This document shows, piece after piece, positions 1 to 9,163 of a DNA stretch of 61,076 nt (the stretch's first letter is position 1; each line of letters opens with the position of its first letter). Position numbers and translations under genes: made by a program. The notes under the pieces were generated by a model. It saw nothing but the letters and a program-made list of their open reading frames with translations, made no database searches and was not told the DNA's origin. Source of the stretch: Rhodopirellula sp. (GTDB lineage: Bacteria; Planctomycetota; Planctomycetia; Pirellulales; Pirellulaceae). The stretch covers positions 46,909-107,984 of the forward strand of contig NZVD01000057.1 of assembly GCA_002701385.1 (NCBI GenBank), in the 5' to 3' direction.

Positions 1-1
1 C

Positions 2-67
2 CAGACTGTAGGCGACGACGTGTATATCAAGGGAATTGTCCGCTATGACAAGGCAGTCGACGTATAA
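2..67 (+). CDS. C-terminal end of an upstream gene (partial)
   Basis: An open frame runs in from the left edge and stops with TAA at 65-67, encoding 21 residues that end in RYDKAVDV. It is in frame from the second base of the window and stops 7 nt before the first ATG of the next gene, so the two could be co-transcribed. The fragment is too short to assign a family. Confidence 0.5.
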   Translation, partial: QTVGDDVYIKGIVRYDKAVDV

Positions 68-74
68 TAAAATC

Positions 75-1373
75 ATGATTCGAATGACTTTATTACCTTT
101 TTGCCTATTGGTTTTGATAACCAATTTAAGCCATGCTCAAACCGAAAAGCGTGTGCAACCAAATCCGGATATGGAGTTGCAGCAATTCGTAAATCGGGCG
201 ATACCATTCCTTGATAGCTCCCAACTCCAGCAACGTCAGGAAGCTGAAAAAGCGTTAATCTCCCGAGGCCCGGCAATCTTAGATCTCCTCCCAAACGATC
301 TAGAACCCTATTCTTCAGAAATTCAGACACGAATCGAGCGAGTCCGCCAGCAGCTCTATGTCATCGTCGCAAAACAGACGTCTTCCGGATCTCAATTCTC
401 TCTTTCGGGAAGTTATCGTCTCTCGGAGGTCATCGAGGAACTGGAAAAACAAACCGGCAACATTATTACCACTTCGCGAGCATTGGCAACGACGACAGAG
501 CTCGATTTAAAAGACGTCCCGTTTTACTTGGCATTCGACAAGCTGTTGGACCAATCCGGACTTGATATCGAACCTTACTTTGCTCCTCACCCTAATCAGA
601 TTCTGATTAAACCAAAACTCGATGGCATTGCCCCCCGCAGTGAACATGCCCACTACACAGGTCCATTCCGGATTGCCGCCACCAATGTCACCCTAACGCG
701 AAACCTACGTATACCCAACGCCAAGCAATGTGCATTGACACTTCAAGTTGCCTGGGAGCCTCGTGTAAGACCGCTGTACCTCACAATGCCAGCAAGTCAG
801 CTCAAGGCAACCGACGATTCGGGAGTCTCCTTAACAATCTTGATTGACGGTGAAAAGACACTCAATGTGGAAGGGACTGCGCCACTGGTCGAAGTGGAGC
901 TCCCTTTTACTCTGCCGGCACCATCTGCACGTCGCATCGATTCGGTGACAGGTACCATTTCCGCCATGGTTCCCGGTCGCAAAGAGCACTTTGCGTTTTC
1001 CAATTTACAAGCGGCAGATTCCTTTCCCAAGCAGCAACGCCGAGCGGGGGTCACCATCACGGTACGCAGTGTCAGACAGACAGACCAACAGACTATGGTG
1101 GATGTCGAGCTACATTACAAAGACGTCGGGAATGCCTTTGAGTCGCATCGTGGCTGGACCAACCGCAATGCTGCCTACTTAACCAGCAAGGAAGAACGCT
1201 TAGCAACCAAACCGAGACGAGAGACGATCGCTCAGAAAAAGCAGTCTGTTACGTATCGATATAGTTTTGACACGACCGAAGAATTAAATTCTCTATCATT
1301 TCACTATCACACACCGGCCTTACTGATCCAAAAAGATGTGGAGTTCAAACTCAATGAAATTCCGCTTCCCTAG
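75..1373 (+). CDS. Exported protein of unknown function with an STN-like segment
   Basis: Encodes about 432 residues. I chose the ATG at 75 because the protein then begins with a clean Sec signal peptide (MIRMTLLPFCLLVLITNLSHAQ without its last residue, cleavage after SHA); TTG 36 or ATG 45 would add residues in front of it. Residues about 40-90 are charged and helical. Residues about 100-180 (FSLSGSYRLSEVIEELEKQT followed by a hydrophobic strand) resemble the short secretin/TonB N-terminal (STN) fold. The rest looks beta-rich with no motif I know. The end overlaps the next gene by 20 nt, so it is probably translated together with the isomerase and MutY. Its place beside a pilus/secretion operon makes an envelope role possible, but that is inference. 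Confidence 0.7.
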   Translation: MIRMTLLPFCLLVLITNLSHAQTEKRVQPNPDMELQQFVNRAIPFLDSSQLQQRQEAEKALISRGPAILDLLPNDLEPYSSEIQTRIERVRQQLYVIVAKQTSSGSQFSLSGSYRLSEVIEELEKQTGNIITTSRALATTTELDLKDVPFYLAFDKLLDQSGLDIEPYFAPHPNQILIKPKLDGIAPRSEHAHYTGPFRIAATNVTLTRNLRIPNAKQCALTLQVAWEPRVRPLYLTMPASQLKATDDSGVSLTILIDGEKTLNVEGTAPLVEVELPFTLPAPSARRIDSVTGTISAMVPGRKEHFAFSNLQAADSFPKQQRRAGVTITVRSVRQTDQQTMVDVELHYKDVGNAFESHRGWTNRNAAYLTSKEERLATKPRRETIAQKKQSVTYRYSFDTTEELNSLSFHYHTPALLIQKDVEFKLNEIPLP

Positions 1374-2319
1374 CCGCCGATTCACTCTTCTGGCAGGTCT
1401 CCTTGCCACCACAAGCAGTGTTCTCTGGACGTCTCTATCTATTGCAGAAACTCAGCAGGTGTCGAGCGGCTGGGCAATTGCTGCCACGGTCAACGAAGAT
1501 CGCATTTTCGAGCCACCGCTTATAGCAGAGATTGAATCTATCGCCGGTAAGATCGATCCTAAATCTCCTCAATTCATCCAATTGCGTAAGCAAGTTTTAA
1601 ACAGTGCGATCCAACGACGACTGGCATTAGCTTATTTAAAAAAGATCGGGCAGGCTGCCAGCGACGGTGATATTGATCTGGGGATTATCCATCTTGAAAA
1701 GCGACTCAGACTAAAAGACCAAACACTAGATGACTACCTGCATGAACAATCCATTAATCTACAGGAATTGCGTCATCGTATCGCCTGGCAAATCAGCTGG
1801 CCAAAATACACCAATCAGTTTCTGACGGACAAAAACTACGAGAACTACTACCAACAGAACGCCTCTAGGTTTAATGGCACGGAGCTCAAAGTGTCTCAAA
1901 TCCTAATTCATACCAAACAACAAACAGACAGAACCCTCGAAGAGTCCCGTCAACTTGCCGATCAGATTAAGAAACAACTTCAGGATGCAGCGATTGAATT
2001 CCCTGAAGCAGCTCGTAAATACTCCGATAGCCCGACGGGTAAAAATGGAGGTTTGGTTGGATGGATAAAATTCAATGGTGCCATGCCACGAGCCTTTAAC
2101 GATGCTGCATTTAAGCTAAAAGCAGGCGAGGTTAGTGCGATCGTGGAAACCACTTTTGGCTTTCACATCATTCGATTAGATGAAGTCAAGCCGGGCGAAA
2201 TTACGTGGCAAATGGCTCGGCCCCAACTTAGGGATGCGATGATCGAAACTCTGCTGACATTTCTGACGCAAAGCGGACGTAAAATCTCAACCATAGAAAT
2301 AACCGAGGAATCGAAATGA
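1354..2319 (+). CDS. Exported parvulin-type peptidyl-prolyl isomerase
   Basis: Encodes about 321 residues from ATG 1354; an upstream ATG at 1336 would put six residues in front of the signal peptide. The N-terminus (MKFRFPSRRFTLLAG, then a hydrophobic run ending near SLSIAET) is a Sec signal. Residues about 45-150 are helical, like the SurA/PrsA chaperone part. Residues about 165-275 form the rotamase domain: VSQILIH, then YSDSPTGKNGGLVGW, then GEVSAIVETTFGFHIIRLDE, which are the standard parvulin signatures. It should speed cis-trans prolyl isomerisation in folding envelope proteins. It overlaps the gene before it and shares an ATGA overlap with mutY after it. Whether it acts as a SurA or a PrsA cannot be decided. 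Confidence 0.88.
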   Translation: MKFRFPSRRFTLLAGLLATTSSVLWTSLSIAETQQVSSGWAIAATVNEDRIFEPPLIAEIESIAGKIDPKSPQFIQLRKQVLNSAIQRRLALAYLKKIGQAASDGDIDLGIIHLEKRLRLKDQTLDDYLHEQSINLQELRHRIAWQISWPKYTNQFLTDKNYENYYQQNASRFNGTELKVSQILIHTKQQTDRTLEESRQLADQIKKQLQDAAIEFPEAARKYSDSPTGKNGGLVGWIKFNGAMPRAFNDAAFKLKAGEVSAIVETTFGFHIIRLDEVKPGEITWQMARPQLRDAMIETLLTFLTQSGRKISTIEITEESK

Positions 2320-3434
2320 CCGACCGGTCTAAGACGGCATTTGAATTCCCCGACTCCCGCTGGCGACAGAAATTACGTACTAACATCCTACGCTGGTACG
2401 ACAAACATGCCCGGGATCTCCCCTGGCGTCACAACCTGCACCCATATCGCAGCTGGATCAGTGAAATCATGCTGCAACAAACTCAGGTTTCGACCGTCAT
2501 CGATTACTTCCAGCGGTTCATTGAACGATTTCCTGACGTTGTCACTCTGGCAAACGCACCCGAACAAGAAGTGCTCCGGTACTGGGAAGGGCTGGGATAC
2601 TATCGGCGTGCCCGACAGTTGCACGCAGCAGCTCAGGTGATTCGTGACCAACACAGTGGTAAATTCCCTACCGACTTCGAAAGTGTTTTAGCATTACCCG
2701 GCATCGGTCGTTATACCGCCGGTGCAATTCTGTCTATTTCACTCAATCAACGGCTTCCCATAGTGGAGGCAAATACAAATCGACTCTTTGCCCGTCTCCT
2801 ACTGCACGCAGATGAAGTCATGGCCTCAGAATCTCAAAAGAAATTCTGGGCATTTGCTGAGTGGATCCTCCCCAGAAAGAATCTCTCTGATTTCAATCAG
2901 GCTCTGATGGAAGTTGGGGCCTTAGTTTGTACTCCTCAAAATCCAAACTGCGTGCAATGTCCGCTAAAGACAATTTGTCCGACGAAAGAGCAGGGCTGCT
3001 GGACGGAAATTCCTAAGCCTAAAGTAAAGACCAAATATGAAGATCTAAATGAAGTCGCCATCGTTTTACGTGATCCCAAATCCAATGCAGTATTGATCCG
3101 CCAATGCTCTGCAGGAGAACGATGGGAAGGGCTTTGGGATTTCCCACGATTTGAATGCCAACTTCACCAACCCAATCACCCTTCCGTGGCGGAAGAAGAT
3201 CAACTCTCCGGTCAGCTCAGACAATTAACCAAATATTCTGGAACTGAATACGAATGGCTCACTTTGATAAAGCATGGAGTTACCAAGTATCGGATTTCCC
3301 TCCATTGCTATGAATCAAAACTCACTGGAAGGCGTCCCAAGCCACTTCCAAATCAAAAATGGGTTCAGCCTCATGAGTTAACTGAGTTTCCTCTGAGCGT
3401 GACTGGTAGAAAACTAGCAAAGTCAATTTCCTGA
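2316..3434 (+). CDS. mutY: A/G-specific adenine glycosylase MutY
   Basis: Encodes 372 residues, normal for MutY. It removes adenine mispaired with 8-oxoguanine during base-excision repair. The catalytic Glu is at residue 50 in EIMLQQTQV; the helix-hairpin-helix is LPGIGRYTAGAI near residue 125; the [4Fe-4S] cluster motif C-x6-C-x2-C-x5-C is present near residue 205-225 (CTPQNPNCVQCPLKTIC); and residues about 240-370 form the NUDIX-like domain that reads 8-oxoG. The conserved Asp 101 residues after the catalytic Glu (Asp138 in E. coli) is Glu151 here, in IVEANTNR instead of the usual LDGNV. It is the third gene of a translationally coupled run (ATGA overlap with the isomerase). Confidence 0.93.
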   Translation: MTDRSKTAFEFPDSRWRQKLRTNILRWYDKHARDLPWRHNLHPYRSWISEIMLQQTQVSTVIDYFQRFIERFPDVVTLANAPEQEVLRYWEGLGYYRRARQLHAAAQVIRDQHSGKFPTDFESVLALPGIGRYTAGAILSISLNQRLPIVEANTNRLFARLLLHADEVMASESQKKFWAFAEWILPRKNLSDFNQALMEVGALVCTPQNPNCVQCPLKTICPTKEQGCWTEIPKPKVKTKYEDLNEVAIVLRDPKSNAVLIRQCSAGERWEGLWDFPRFECQLHQPNHPSVAEEDQLSGQLRQLTKYSGTEYEWLTLIKHGVTKYRISLHCYESKLTGRRPKPLPNQKWVQPHELTEFPLSVTGRKLAKSIS

Positions 3435-3538
3435 TTTGACGAGCTCGCATTGATTACCCAATTCAGTTCTTTCTATAATTCTGACTAAACGAGAGATCGT
3501 TTCACACTTCCCAAAACGTTGTTGAATGGAATCACAAC

Positions 3539-4183
3539 ATGAAGATGACCGCCGGACTTGTTATGGCATTGGTTTCAGTAGTGTTTTTCACCTGGGCTCA
3601 AGCTGAAGACTCAACTCCACCGAAAGAAAAGTCCCCTCAAAAATCCAGTGCACCACCGGAGAAGGAGACTTCCTCATCTATTGCTCCCGAAGCTAATTCA
3701 CCCGAATTGCGGGAGTTAATCAAATTACGTGAGAAGATCGGCACACCTTTAAAGGGGCGACTTCTTGATGAAGATCCACAGGCAACACAAGAGGATTTCC
3801 GAAAGGCACTTGAGCAGGTAATTAAACAATCTGCAACTAATCCTTCTGAAGTGTCACAGCCATCAGAGCTGCCTACTGAAAAACAACCTTCCGGTCCAGC
3901 ACTTGTCACACCGGCTCAGTTTGATGCGACTGAGTTTCCAGTCGATCGTATTCCCTCAGGATTAGATAGAGACGCCTACACAGACCGGCTTCCTCTGTTG
4001 TTACGAACCACTTCGATCGCCTTAGACGAACGAGCAGGTCAGCTCGAAATCCTGCGAGATTTTGACAATGCGAAAAAGCTTCGACGACAGGCGAAGAAAT
4101 TGAGAAATCAGGCGATTTTGGTGGAATCTTTGAGTATCCCCAATGTGTCTACAACAGGCGATAATGAGACCGAACAACGCTGA
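3539..4183 (+). CDS. Exported low-complexity protein, unknown function
   Basis: Encodes 214 residues. The N-terminus (MKMTAGLVMALVSVVFF, cleavage after WAQA) is a Sec signal peptide. Residues about 25-55 and 95-120 are rich in Pro, Ser, Glu and Lys and look disordered. Residues about 60-95 and 140-195 are charged helices (LRELIKLREKIG; DERAGQLEILRDFDNAKKLRRQAKKLRNQA), possibly a short coiled coil. No family is recognised. A 104-bp gap separates it from mutY, so it may have its own promoter. It could be a periplasmic or peptidoglycan-associated accessory protein, but nothing in the sequence proves that. Confidence 0.65.
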   Translation: MKMTAGLVMALVSVVFFTWAQAEDSTPPKEKSPQKSSAPPEKETSSSIAPEANSPELRELIKLREKIGTPLKGRLLDEDPQATQEDFRKALEQVIKQSATNPSEVSQPSELPTEKQPSGPALVTPAQFDATEFPVDRIPSGLDRDAYTDRLPLLLRTTSIALDERAGQLEILRDFDNAKKLRRQAKKLRNQAILVESLSIPNVSTTGDNETEQR

Positions 4184-4502
4184 TAACCGTTAATAATCAG
4201 TAATAGTGGGCTCTACAGGATAGAAAGTCCGATTGCTTAATTGACAACGGTTATAACGGTGAAGCATTATATATATTGAGATGCTTCTCATATTTAGCTT
4301 ATCTTATCGGAACAATACCTCCGAATCACAACAAGTCGCCGTAGGGGAATCGAGCGTGGCTTGTCGATTTAAAACGGGGATCGGTGATACTCACTACTGA
4401 GTTCATGGATTTTGATGCAATTTCTTCATCAATCCCGCATAGGGGTTCTTAGGTATTTGGCCAACTACAGAACAAACCATTAACGACTAAATCGGATTGT
4501 CA
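4184..4502 (+). other. Leader region of the secretion/pilus operon
   Basis: This 319-bp stretch has no convincing gene. It holds a sigma-70-type promoter (4241-4270) and about 220 nt of untranslated leader before the first ATPase ATG. Base pairing between ACAAG near 4329 and CTTGT near 4359 is possible, but I could not match the leader to any known riboswitch class, including the cyclic-di-GMP ones. Confidence 0.5.
4241..4270 (+). promoter_or_regulatory. Candidate sigma-70 promoter with AACGGT repeats in the spacer
   Basis: TTGACA (4241-4246), an 18-bp spacer and CATTAT (4265-4270) fit a housekeeping promoter. The hexamer AACGGT occurs twice in direct orientation inside this element (4246-4251 and 4255-4260), and an inverted copy, AACCGTT, lies at 4185-4191. 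This arrangement would suit a repressor or activator site controlling the whole pilus/secretion operon. The promoter is read from consensus only. Confidence 0.45.
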
Positions 4503-6221
4503 ATGGCATCACAACCTAGCGACTATGTAAATGTGTTACTCAAACGTAGTCTAGTCAGCCCGGACCAGGTCACCGAAGCGGAAGAGTTGTCTAAAACCAA
4601 CAACATTCCTTTGGGTGAGTCTTTGGTTTCACTCAACTACGTAACCGGCGAAGACGTCTGCCGCGCGATGGCTGAGCATTATGCGTTAGATTACGTCAAC
4701 TTATCAGAGATCAAAATTCCCGAGTCCGTTGTAGAACTCGTCCCGGAAACAATTGCGCGTGAAAATATCACCATCCCTTTAAGTGAAGAAGGGGATGCAT
4801 TGCGAGTCATCCTGGCCGATCCGATGGATGTGGAGACGGTTGAAAAGCTGCGTTTTATTCTCAACCGCCAGATTCAAATAGCACTTGCTCCGCGTGCCAG
4901 CATTTTAGAAGCCATTAACCGCTACTACGGACAATTCGATGGTGAATCTGCTGACTCCATGTTGCAGGAGTTCACCGATACAGCCATCGACTTCACCGAA
5001 ACAGAAGATGCCGGGGACGGCTTTGACGATGACGACGATAGCAACGGCCCGATTGTACGGTTGGTTCATTTGATGATTTCCGAAGCCGTGCAATTACGAG
5101 CTTCGGATATTCACGTCGAGCCCTTTGAGGATCGCATTCGTATTCGTTATCGAATTGACGGTCGGCTCGTAGAACGCGACAGTCCCCCTCGCCGTTTGCT
5201 AGGTGCCATTCTTTCACGTATTAAGATTTTGGCGGACATGGACATTGCCGAACGCCGGCGTCCTCAGGACGGTCGAATAAAGATCACTGCCGGTGGTAAA
5301 ACCCTCGATCTACGTGTGAGTGTTCTGCCGACCAACCATGGTCAAAGTGTCGTGATGCGATTACTGGACCCGGACAATATCAAAATTGGTATTCGACAAC
5401 TTGGTTTGGGAGAAACGGATTTCCGATTATTTACGGAACTCATCAAACGTCCGAACGGCATTATTCTCGTAACTGGTCCCACCGGATCAGGAAAGACGAC
5501 GACGTTGTATGCCGCTCTTAACGCGATGAACCGTCCGGACCGGAAAATCATCACCGCCGAGGACCCTGTTGAGTACTACCTACCGGGTATTAATCAAACA
5601 GAAGTACGCCACGATATCGGACTCGACTTTGCCAAGATCATTAAGGCCATGCTTCGTCAGGCTCCGAATATGATTCTCGTCGGCGAGATGCGAGACCATG
5701 AGACAGCCTCAATGGGTATTCAAGCTTCCCTCACAGGACACCTCGTATTTAGTACACTCCATACCAATGACGCTCCCAGCGCCATTAGTCGGTTAACAGA
5801 TATCGGAGTTCCCGGCTATCTCGTTGCCTCCAGTGTGATTGCCGTGCTTGCTCAACGTCTTGTCCGAGTGATTTGCCCTCGATGTAAACAACCACATAAA
5901 TACACAAAAGAAGTTCTTGAGAGCGCCGGGATCACCCCGGAAATGGCCAACGGGGCCAAGTTCATGAAAGGTGCTGGTTGCAATCATTGCAACCGATCAG
6001 GTTACCGCGGACGGATCGCTGTTTATGAAATCATGCGTCTGACTTCGAAAATCCGAGAGCACATCTTCAAGAATTCGACCACGGCGCAAATTCGTGAAAC
6101 AGCAATGGCTGAGGGAATGTCCACATTGTTTCAGGATGGAATCCTCAAAGTGCTGAACGGGATCACCACGATCGAGGAAGTGTTCCGAGTGACGAAGAAG
6201 ACCGAGCAGGACGACGAATAA
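4503..6221 (+). CDS. GspE/PilB-family secretion/pilus assembly ATPase (first copy)
   Basis: Encodes about 572 residues from ATG 4503 (TTG 4497 is the alternative). It is a cytoplasmic hexameric ATPase that drives pseudopilin or pilin assembly. Residues about 1-130 form a T2SSE N-terminal domain; a short acidic linker (DDDDDS) follows near 175. Then come the N2 domain (ASDIHVEPFEDRIRIRYRIDG), Walker A GPTGSGKTTTLY near 325, the Asp box and Walker B (ILVGEMRD near 391), and a zinc-binding tetracysteine (CPRC near 459, CNHC near 493). All core motifs are intact. It is the first gene of a long plus-strand operon and lies 26 nt before pilT. Whether it works as a PilB or a GspE cannot be told from sequence. 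Confidence 0.92.
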   Translation: MASQPSDYVNVLLKRSLVSPDQVTEAEELSKTNNIPLGESLVSLNYVTGEDVCRAMAEHYALDYVNLSEIKIPESVVELVPETIARENITIPLSEEGDALRVILADPMDVETVEKLRFILNRQIQIALAPRASILEAINRYYGQFDGESADSMLQEFTDTAIDFTETEDAGDGFDDDDDSNGPIVRLVHLMISEAVQLRASDIHVEPFEDRIRIRYRIDGRLVERDSPPRRLLGAILSRIKILADMDIAERRRPQDGRIKITAGGKTLDLRVSVLPTNHGQSVVMRLLDPDNIKIGIRQLGLGETDFRLFTELIKRPNGIILVTGPTGSGKTTTLYAALNAMNRPDRKIITAEDPVEYYLPGINQTEVRHDIGLDFAKIIKAMLRQAPNMILVGEMRDHETASMGIQASLTGHLVFSTLHTNDAPSAISRLTDIGVPGYLVASSVIAVLAQRLVRVICPRCKQPHKYTKEVLESAGITPEMANGAKFMKGAGCNHCNRSGYRGRIAVYEIMRLTSKIREHIFKNSTTAQIRETAMAEGMSTLFQDGILKVLNGITTIEEVFRVTKKTEQDDE

Positions 6222-6247
6222 ACCTCCAATTCATTGGGTAAAGTATT

Positions 6248-7354
6248 ATGGCAACCATTCTGATCGACAAACTACTGAGCGCCTGTGTGAAGCAGGGAGC
6301 GAGTGATATTCATATCACGGTAGGTCAGCCACCTGTATTTCGATTGCACGGTCGGATGAGAAAACTGGAAACGAAAGTGCTCGAACCGGATGACACCGTC
6401 GCACTGATGAAAAGTATCTCTCCGGACCGCTGTCAGCGCGAACTGCAAGAAATGGGCTCTGCGGACTTTGGCTTTGCCTTCGGAGATCAGGCTCGATTCC
6501 GAGTTTCTGTTTTCAAACAGCGTGGAAATATCGCCATGGTGTTACGACAGATTCCTAATGACAAATTAACTCCTGAGCAACTGGGGCTCACCGATGCGAT
6601 TATTCAGTGTGTCATGCGACCTCGTGGATTATTTCTCGTGACAGGCCCAACCGGATCCGGGAAAAGTACAACATTGGCCAGTTTGATTAACTATCTAAAT
6701 GAAACGGTCGACCACCACATTATCACCATCGAGGACCCGATCGAGTTCTATCACGAACACAAAAAGTCCACGATTAATCAACGCGAAATCGGAGTGGATA
6801 CTCCTTCTTTTTCTGATGCGATTCGACGAGCGTTGCGACAGGATCCGGATGTGATTCTGGTGGGGGAAATGCGAGACCTGGAAACCATTGAGGCCGCCAT
6901 TACTGCGGCCGAAACCGGACACGTGGTGTTTGGTACGTTGCATACCAATAGTGCTCAAGGAACGATCAACCGTATTATCGATGCGTTCCCAGGAAATCTG
7001 CAGGACCAAATTCGAACTCAATTATCCACTTCGATTATTGGCGTACTAGCCCAAACACTGTTACCTCGAATCGGTGGAGGACGCGTTGCAGCCTACGAGA
7101 CACTACTGGTGACACCGGCGATCGCCAACTTAATTCGTGAAAACAAGACCTTCCGTATTAATTCTGCGATTCAGACTGGAGCGAAATTTGGAATGCAGTT
7201 AATGGACGATGCATTATTCGATCTTTGGAAAAAAGAGATTTGCATTGTGGAAGACATACTCACCAAAGCTCATCGCCCTGACGATCTGGCAAAACGAATT
7301 GTTGCGGCGCAACAGGGATTGGAAGCGCCACGTACAGGATTAGAAGAACAATAA
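6248..7354 (+). CDS. pilT: PilT-family retraction ATPase
   Basis: Encodes 368 residues, typical of PilT. It should power depolymerisation of a type IV pilus or pseudopilus. Seen in the sequence: the N-terminal ASDIHITVGQPPVFRLHG segment, Walker A GPTGSGKSTTLA near residue 132, Asp-box residues in IITIEDPIEFYH, Walker B ILVGEMRDLETI near 207, the His box GTLHTNSAQGTI, and a PilT-like C-terminus (LLVTPAIANLIRENKTFRI) in place of the zinc domain of PilB/GspE. It sits between two GspE/PilB paralogues. A retraction ATPase is usual for type IV pili and unusual for classical type II secretion, so the machine encoded here may retract. Confidence 0.93.
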   Translation: MATILIDKLLSACVKQGASDIHITVGQPPVFRLHGRMRKLETKVLEPDDTVALMKSISPDRCQRELQEMGSADFGFAFGDQARFRVSVFKQRGNIAMVLRQIPNDKLTPEQLGLTDAIIQCVMRPRGLFLVTGPTGSGKSTTLASLINYLNETVDHHIITIEDPIEFYHEHKKSTINQREIGVDTPSFSDAIRRALRQDPDVILVGEMRDLETIEAAITAAETGHVVFGTLHTNSAQGTINRIIDAFPGNLQDQIRTQLSTSIIGVLAQTLLPRIGGGRVAAYETLLVTPAIANLIRENKTFRINSAIQTGAKFGMQLMDDALFDLWKKEICIVEDILTKAHRPDDLAKRIVAAQQGLEAPRTGLEEQ

Positions 7355-7438
7355 AGTGTTTGGCTCGATCATCACTGATCACCCAATAAAACATTGAATC
7401 GCTTGAACGCAAAACAGGCAGCATAAGAGAATCGGACT

Positions 7439-9151
7439 ATGGCAAGACAACTCGGTCAAATCCTCGTCGACATGGGCTTCATCGATGACGATCAGCTGGA
7501 AATGTTGGTCGAAGAACAGGCACAACAACCTGGCATAAAAATAGGTAAAGTCGCCGAAGACATGGGGATGATCATCGATACCCAGTTGGTGCAGGCGTTG
7601 GCCGAGCAATTCAATATGCAGATCGTGGATTTAGGCGGGATCCAGGTCAACCAAGAAGTGCTGAGCGAAGTTTCCGAAGCGATGGCACAGATGTATCGAG
7701 CCGTGCCCATCCAGCTAAATGGCAACACGCTCACTCTGGCAACGGCCGCACCTGAAAACATCACCGTCGCCGACGAATTGCGTACGTTTCTGGGACGCGA
7801 TATTAATCTGGTCGTATGTACCGAGCATGAAATTGAAAAGATGCTCGAGGAGTTCTATGACTCCGAACGTGAAACGATCGAGCGGATCGTAGCCGATTTG
7901 GCAGATGATATTGCTCTCAAAGAGCAAATTGATGCCTTGACCAGCGGACCTATCGACCTGACCAGTGCGGAATCTCTTGCCGACAGTGTGCCGGTCAGAA
8001 AACTTCTCAATATGGTCCTGCTGCTCGCCATTAAAGATCATGCGTCCGACATTCACTTTGAACCTTTTGAAGATGAATTTCGCATCCGAATTAAAGCCGA
8101 TGGTGTGTTGTACGAAATGGTACCACCGCCAAGGCACCTGGCGTTCGCCATTACCACCCGTATTAAAGTGATGGCAAATTTGGACATCGCCGAACGCCGT
8201 CTGCCTCAGGACGGTCGCATTGAGCTTGTTGTCGGTGGTCACCCGGTTGACCTGCGAGTCAGTGTACTGCCGACGATGTTCGGTGAGTCAGTGGTCATGC
8301 GAGTATTGGACCGAAGTGTTGTCTCACTTGATCTCGGCAACGTTGGCATGGACGAAAAAACGATTGAGCAATTCCGAGAGGTCATCGAAAAACCAAACGG
8401 CATCGTTCTGGTTACCGGGCCAACCGGTTCAGGTAAAACCACCACGCTCTATTCCGCCTTATCAGAACTCAACACCATTGACGAGAAACTGATTACCACT
8501 GAGGATCCGGTGGAATATGACATTGATGGGATCATTCAGGTGCCTATTAACTCGGAAGTAGGAGTGACCTTTGCTTCCTGCCTGCGAGCGATCCTTAGAC
8601 AGGACCCGGATAAAATTCTAGTCGGTGAAATTCGAGACATTGAAACCGGGGAAATTGCAGTTCAGGCATCTCTTACCGGTCACCTTGTCTTCAGCACACT
8701 CCACACAAATGACGCCCCGAGTACCATCACTCGTATGAAGGACATGGGAATCCCAACCTTTATGATCTCGGCTACTGTCGAGGCCATCCTCGCGCAACGA
8801 CTCGTTCGCCGTATTTGCAACAACTGTCGAGAAGAGATCGAACCCTCGGACGAAGTAATCGCTCAGCTCGGTTTCACCAATGACCAGGTAGCTGAGAAGA
8901 AGTTTTACCGAGGTAAAGGCTGTGACCACTGTAACAACTCGGGATACCGTGGTCGCGTAGGATTGTTTGAATTAATGATCCTCAATGACGATTTGCGTGA
9001 AATGATCATGCAAAATGCTTCGACTGATGACATGCGAGAGCAGGCCAGGAAATACGGAATGGTGACGCTACGCGATGCCGGACTGAAGAACATGTTTGAA
9101 GGAATCACCACACCTGAAGAGGTAATCCGGGAAACCATTGTTGATGGATAA
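7439..9151 (+). CDS. GspE/PilB-family ATPase (second copy) with MshEN-like N-terminus
   Basis: Encodes 570 residues. The catalytic half has Walker A GPTGSGKTTTLY near residue 326, Walker B ILVGEIRD near 398 and the zinc tetracysteine (CNNC near 460, CDHC near 496). The N-terminus (LGQILVDMGFIDDDQLEML, then EEQ; and a second, weaker repeat IGKVAEDMGMIIDTQLVQAL) follows the LGxxLxxxGxIxxxxLxxLxxxQ pattern of MshEN domains, which in MshE bind cyclic di-GMP. This is a true paralogue of the first ATPase, not a shadow or fragment. It lies 85 nt after pilT and is followed by a hairpin and gspF. It may serve the pseudopilins while the other ATPase serves a pilus; that split is inference. Confidence 0.92.
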   Translation: MARQLGQILVDMGFIDDDQLEMLVEEQAQQPGIKIGKVAEDMGMIIDTQLVQALAEQFNMQIVDLGGIQVNQEVLSEVSEAMAQMYRAVPIQLNGNTLTLATAAPENITVADELRTFLGRDINLVVCTEHEIEKMLEEFYDSERETIERIVADLADDIALKEQIDALTSGPIDLTSAESLADSVPVRKLLNMVLLLAIKDHASDIHFEPFEDEFRIRIKADGVLYEMVPPPRHLAFAITTRIKVMANLDIAERRLPQDGRIELVVGGHPVDLRVSVLPTMFGESVVMRVLDRSVVSLDLGNVGMDEKTIEQFREVIEKPNGIVLVTGPTGSGKTTTLYSALSELNTIDEKLITTEDPVEYDIDGIIQVPINSEVGVTFASCLRAILRQDPDKILVGEIRDIETGEIAVQASLTGHLVFSTLHTNDAPSTITRMKDMGIPTFMISATVEAILAQRLVRRICNNCREEIEPSDEVIAQLGFTNDQVAEKKFYRGKGCDHCNNSGYRGRVGLFELMILNDDLREMIMQNASTDDMREQARKYGMVTLRDAGLKNMFEGITTPEEVIRETIVDG

Positions 9152-9163
9152 TCCTGTAAAGGA

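Noticed and set aside
4271-4502. Possible cyclic-di-GMP riboswitch in the leader of the secretion/pilus operon
   Set aside because: The conserved core strings of GEMM-I and GEMM-II could not be found.
7715-8242. A 175-residue minus-strand frame inside the second GspE/PilB gene
   Set aside because: It lies wholly opposite a well-conserved ATPase, lacks any recognised motif and has no Shine-Dalgarno.
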